Part shown: positions 52,221 through 55,270 of the stretch, one piece after another | How the letters are laid out: the number at the start of each line of letters is the position of its first letter | How positions within the stretch are numbered: position 1 is the stretch's first letter | Assembly (NCBI GenBank): GCA_900546615.1 | Contig: URDJ01000015.1 | Coordinates: 1-55,270, forward strand | DNA from: an uncultured Eubacteriales bacterium | GTDB lineage: Bacteria; Bacillota; Clostridia; Oscillospirales; Oscillospiraceae | DNA: 55,270 nt | Reading direction: 5' to 3' | The notes under the pieces: model-generated | Seen by the model: the letters and a program-made list of their open reading frames with translations, nothing else | Told to the model about the DNA's origin: nothing | Database searches by the model: none | Made by a program: the position numbers and the translations under genes

Positions 52221-53878
52221 TGAAAAACCTCTCGTTCCGTAACAAGCTGCTGCTCGCCTTCCTGCTCATCGGGGTCGTGCCGCTGCTCATCTGCACCGTG
52301 CTGATGCTGAACATTTTCCGGGTAACGCTGGCCGGGAACGCCCGCGACGCGGCCGAGGCGGAGCTGGATGGAGCCGTGGGGTCCTTCGACTCCCTTCTGC
52401 ATGGCGGGACCGAGGTGCTTGACGCGCTCTCCTGCGACAGGCTCATCTGTTCGGAACTGGCCCAGCCCGGCGCGGCCGCCTCGCAGAGCGTATACGACGC
52501 TCTTTACTCCCTCTCGAGCGAGCTGAGAGGTCAGGCTGACTTTGCGCTCTATTCGTCCGACGGAGCGCTGCTGTTTACTACCGGTACAGGCAGCGCCGAT
52601 GAGCTGAACGTGCACTGGGGGCTGCTGAACTCCGCCGCAGGGTCGGACGGCGCAGTTTTCGCCGGCAGCGGCGGAAGTTTTCAGGCCGCAAAGGCTGTGT
52701 CTGACAGTTCGGGGCCCATCGGATACGCGGTCATGAGTCTCAACCGTGCTCAGCTCGACGAGCTGTTCTCAGCCTATGTCGGCACCGGCGGACTGCTGCT
52801 GCTCGACCCATACTGGGACTGCGTCTACAGCTCTCAAAACGCAGACGGGGAAACCCTCGCCCCCCTGCTCCGTGACAGGCTGCTCTCCGGCCAGAGCCTG
52901 TCCGACGGCAGCGGCAGCGAGTTCTACGTCGCGGAGAGCGCGACCTCCGGCTTTGTACTTCTCTATGTGCAGCCCGAGCCGGTCGCGGACTGGGTCATGC
53001 GCCTGCTCTACATCGTCGCGGCGGTGACGATACTGATCTGCCTTGCGCTCTGCGCCCTTGTGTCGATGCGGCTGAGCCGCCAGCTGTTTGAGCCGATACG
53101 CGAGCTGAACGCCGCCATGGGCGCGGTCGAGGAAGGCAGGCTCGACACCCGGCTCGAGGTGCGCTCCACGGACGAGATGGGCCAGCTTGCCGGGCGCTTC
53201 AACCGCATGGCCGAGCGCCTGCATGCCCATCTGGACGAGTCCGTCCGGCGGCGTCAGGAGCTGAGCGACGCCCAAATCCGAATGATGCAGGCTCAGCTCA
53301 ACCCACATTTCCTCTACAACACGCTCGACACTGTCAAGTGGATGGGCAAGATAAACCAGGTCCCAGAGGTAGCCACAGTCGCCGCCGACCTCGCGGACAT
53401 ACTCAGAAGCAGCATCTCCGGCGACGAATTCGTGACGCTCAGTCAGGAGCTGACGACTCTGAACCGCTATGTGGAGATACAGAACATACGTTTCCCCGGG
53501 AAATTCACGCTCGTGACGGACGTGGACGAGGCCGCGCTGGACGTGCTTGTGCCGAAGCTTATGCTCCAGCCCATCGTCGAGAACTCTATAATTCACGGCT
53601 TTGCGGAATCCGGCGGCACGATAAGCGTCACGGCGCGGCTGGACGCCGGAGAGCTGGAGGTCACGGTGCGTGACGACGGCTGCGGCATGTCGGACAAGAG
53701 CATCAGGCGCTTCCGGGACCCCGGCGCGGACGAGAAAGGGCATCATCTGGGGCTGAGGAACGTGGACGCGATACTCAGGCTGCACTATGGCGAGGGCCAT
53801 GGCCTGCGTTTCCTGCCGACCGAAGGGCACGGCACCTGCGTATCTATGAACCTGCCGGCCAGATACAAGGAGGACTGA
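52217..53878 (+). CDS. LytS/YesM-family sensor histidine kinase
   Basis: A 553-residue kinase: membrane helix about 9-32, an outside sensor region of about 220 residues (cache-like), second helix about 262-285, HAMP (about 287-340), then the His_kinase domain with phosphoacceptor His in QAQLNPHFLYNTLDTVKW, the IQNIRF segment, N box LMLQPIVENSIIHG, and G box DDGCGM with GLRNVDAILRLHYG. It is coupled to the binding protein upstream and pairs with the AraC-type regulator downstream (5-base gap). Confidence 0.94.
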   Translation: MMKNLSFRNKLLLAFLLIGVVPLLICTVLMLNIFRVTLAGNARDAAEAELDGAVGSFDSLLHGGTEVLDALSCDRLICSELAQPGAAASQSVYDALYSLSSELRGQADFALYSSDGALLFTTGTGSADELNVHWGLLNSAAGSDGAVFAGSGGSFQAAKAVSDSSGPIGYAVMSLNRAQLDELFSAYVGTGGLLLLDPYWDCVYSSQNADGETLAPLLRDRLLSGQSLSDGSGSEFYVAESATSGFVLLYVQPEPVADWVMRLLYIVAAVTILICLALCALVSMRLSRQLFEPIRELNAAMGAVEEGRLDTRLEVRSTDEMGQLAGRFNRMAERLHAHLDESVRRRQELSDAQIRMMQAQLNPHFLYNTLDTVKWMGKINQVPEVATVAADLADILRSSISGDEFVTLSQELTTLNRYVEIQNIRFPGKFTLVTDVDEAALDVLVPKLMLQPIVENSIIHGFAESGGTISVTARLDAGELEVTVRDDGCGMSDKSIRRFRDPGADEKGHHLGLRNVDAILRLHYGEGHGLRFLPTEGHGTCVSMNLPARYKED

Positions 53879-53883
53879 GGACT

Positions 53884-54618
53884 GTGCATAAGGTAGTGAT
53901 AGTCGAGGATGAGGAGCTGGTGCGCCGCGGCATAGTCACGGCCGTCAACTGGGCCTCGGTAGACTGCGAGGTGGTTGGCGAGGCCGCGAGCGGCGCCGAG
54001 GGCATAGAGGTCATCAGGAGCAGCCACCCGGACATCGTGGTCACCGACATCCGCATGCCGGGCATGGACGGGCTGGAGATGATTCGCAGGCTCCGCGAGG
54101 AGGGCTGCGAGGCTAAGTTCATACTGCTCACCGCCTACAGCGACTTTTCCTACGCGCAGAAGGCCGTAAAGCTCGGAGCCGTGGACTACCTGCTCAAGCC
54201 CTTCCACGACGGTGAGCTGGAAGCAGCGGCGGCCAGGATAGCCGACCGGGGCCGCAGCCGCGCTCAGTCTCCCCTCACCGGCATAGCGGACTCGAAAAAC
54301 CGCTATGTGTCCGAGGCAGCGCAGTTCATGTCCACGCACCTCAATGACCCGGACATGTCCGTCGGCGCGGTGGCAAGGCAGCTTGGCCTGAGCGAAGGCC
54401 ATCTCAGCCATCTGTTCAAAAAGGAGACGGGCATGACGGTCTCCAGCTACCTCACCGCCTGCCGCATGGAGAAGGCCAGGGAGCTGCTCTCGGACTGCCG
54501 CAGCCGCGTCTATGAGGTCGCGGAGCGCGTCGGCTACCGCGATATAGCCCATTTCAGCAGCAGTTTCAAAAAGAGCGTGGGCGTCTCCCCTTCCGAATAC
54601 CAAAACGGCAGACGATAA
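53884..54618 (+). CDS. AraC-type response regulator (YesN family)
   Basis: A 244-residue regulator. The receiver (1-120) has EDEEL, phosphoacceptor Asp in VVTDIRMPGMDG and LKPF lysine; the C-terminal 100 residues are an AraC pair of helix-turn-helices (VGAVARQLGLSEGHLSHLFKKETGM and YEVAERVGYRDIAHFSSSFKKSVGVSPSEY). It starts at GTG with AAGGAGGAC upstream. Its likely target is the ABC operon at 45328 and perhaps its own operon. Confidence 0.95.
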   Translation: MHKVVIVEDEELVRRGIVTAVNWASVDCEVVGEAASGAEGIEVIRSSHPDIVVTDIRMPGMDGLEMIRRLREEGCEAKFILLTAYSDFSYAQKAVKLGAVDYLLKPFHDGELEAAAARIADRGRSRAQSPLTGIADSKNRYVSEAAQFMSTHLNDPDMSVGAVARQLGLSEGHLSHLFKKETGMTVSSYLTACRMEKARELLSDCRSRVYEVAERVGYRDIAHFSSSFKKSVGVSPSEYQNGRR

Positions 54619-54657
54619 TAAAGCCGGCGTGGTTTCCCACGCCGGCTTTATCTTTTT
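54619..54657 (+). terminator. Intrinsic terminator after the response regulator
   Basis: Perfect 14-bp stem (54619-54632 with 54637-54650), TTTC loop, then TCTTTTT. It begins one base after the stop codon and also lies ahead of the convergent small gene, so it may serve both. Confidence 0.93.
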
Positions 54658-54666
54658 CCGCCCGTA

Positions 54667-55074
54667 TCAGATATCTATCGTCAGGTTATCTATGCCATTT
54701 TCCTCAAACTCGCTTATATATTCATCCATCCGGTTTGTGAGTTCGGTAAAATCATCGGGGTCGGTATCCTCAAGGTGCATGTCTCGCCTGGCAAGTTCCT
54801 CGGCAAGAATGTCGAAAAACACCGCGTCCTCATAGTCGGCTATCGCCTCGTGGATGCCGCCCTCCTCAAAGGCCTTTGACGGGAACACATGCCCGTACCA
54901 GGTCTGGTACAGCTCTTTCATTCCGTTTTTGGCGCAGTAGGAGAACATTTTCTCCTGCAAATTGTCGTAATCCTCGAAGCGGTCCTCTCCCCTTGTCGAG
55001 TTGAGTACCCAATTGCCGATATATACCATGTCAAGCAGGCGCCGGAACTCCTTTGCCGTCAATTCGATATTCAT
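54667..55074 (-). CDS. Hypothetical acidic protein, 135 residues
   Basis: Not recognised. It is soluble, strongly acidic (many Asp/Glu, especially 80-130) and begins MNIELTAKEFRRLLDMVYIGNWVLN, with aromatic residues spaced as in a helical fold. ATG 55074 has GGGAGG about 10 bases ahead. It has its own position between two hairpins (54619-54650 and 55165-55195), so it is probably transcribed alone. Codon use matches a real gene; the C-terminus ends DNLTIDI. Confidence 0.75.
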   Translation of the reverse strand: MNIELTAKEFRRLLDMVYIGNWVLNSTRGEDRFEDYDNLQEKMFSYCAKNGMKELYQTWYGHVFPSKAFEEGGIHEAIADYEDAVFFDILAEELARRDMHLEDTDPDDFTELTNRMDEYISEFEENGIDNLTIDI

Positions 55075-55164
55075 TCCGTTCAAACCTCCCGTCCGTGCGT
55101 TGCGTATCCCGCTGATATATTATAGCAAGTTGCTTATGAGAATTCTACACAAAATTTTGGAATA

Positions 55165-55195
55165 GTCAAGCCCCGCGCACCGCGCGGGGCTTGAC
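55165..55195. terminator. Hairpin between the hypothetical gene and the edge gene
   Basis: Perfect 14-bp stem (55165-55178 with 55182-55195) with an ACC loop, GC-rich core. It lies 18 bases past the stop of the partial minus-strand gene; T tracts on either side are weak. Confidence 0.6.
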
Positions 55196-55213
55196 TTCAC
55201 ATTTTATTTACTT

Positions 55214-55270
55214 TTACGCGCCCTTGGCCATGCCCTTCTGCCTGGCGTATTCCGCCGCGCCCAGCGCGCC
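55214..55270 (-). CDS. C-terminal fragment of a gene entering from the right edge
   Basis: The last 18 codons and TAA stop of a minus-strand gene cut by the window. The peptide GALGAAEYARQKGMAKGA resembles the GALGAA(L)xA end of BadF/HgdC-type acyl-CoA dehydratase activases (ASKHA fold), but so little is visible that this is only a suggestion. Confidence 0.5.
   Translation of the reverse strand, partial: GALGAAEYARQKGMAKGA

Overview
This 55 kb window looks like an ordinary chromosomal stretch of a GC-rich, endospore-forming member of the Clostridia, most likely Oscillospiraceae. The reasons are high-GC codon use, spore genes (a CwlD-type amidase, SpoVAC), many lipoproteins with AGC/SGC lipoboxes, consensus sigma-A promoters, a DHHW/MBOAT/DUF4358 trio and a VanG-like operon of the kind found in gut Clostridia. 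Genus and species are inference. I see no insertion sequence, phage or CRISPR array.

Layout. (1) 155-3443 (-): a likely polysaccharide O-acetylation unit (DUF4358 lipoprotein, MBOAT acyltransferase, DHHW protein), followed upstream by a tyrosine recombinase (3543-4544). (2) 4696-15524: a muropeptide salvage island. On the minus strand lie a class-C beta-lactamase-fold hydrolase, MurQ, NagZ, a complete sugar ABC importer without its ATPase, a GNAT-like acyltransferase, an RpiR/MurR regulator and a dipeptide epimerase; AnmK is divergent on the plus strand. None of the processing enzymes has a signal peptide, so the cluster reads as import of intact (anhydro)muropeptides followed by cytoplasmic breakdown. 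(3) 15490-19522 (-): a DUF6873-like protein, RadA, CwlD and an aminotransferase. (4) 19655-25378 (+): a five-gene VanG/VanC-type operon (VanR, VanS, D-Ala-D-Ser ligase, VanXY, VanT) with a terminator-like hairpin just ahead of the ligase. (5) 25440-29206: a MATE exporter, then CsoR and a P1B-type metal ATPase, each with a good promoter followed by the same CsoR-like palindrome. (6) tRNA-Thr(CGT) and an AT-rich island of about 475 bp. (7) 29809-38552 (-): uvrB, capA-like, polA, a zincin/pseudo-phosphatase fusion, rimI, tsaD, radC, packed end to end. (8) 38646-45113: a secreted InlB-repeat/dockerin protein, a GH13 hydrolase, a lone spoVAC, a DJ-1 protein and an inositol-monophosphatase-family enzyme. 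(9) 45328-54618 (+): an ABC importer (binding protein, fused double permease, ATPase with a large insertion) followed, after a terminator, by a HAD phosphatase and a binding protein/LytS-type kinase/AraC-type regulator trio resembling HptA-HptS-HptR. (10) A small hypothetical protein and the last codons of a gene that enters from the right edge.

Most interesting: the ABC-fed muropeptide island, the zincin fused to a catalytically dead low-molecular-weight phosphatase, the ABC ATPase with about 120 extra residues between Q-loop and signature, and the hairpin controlling entry into the glycopeptide-resistance genes.
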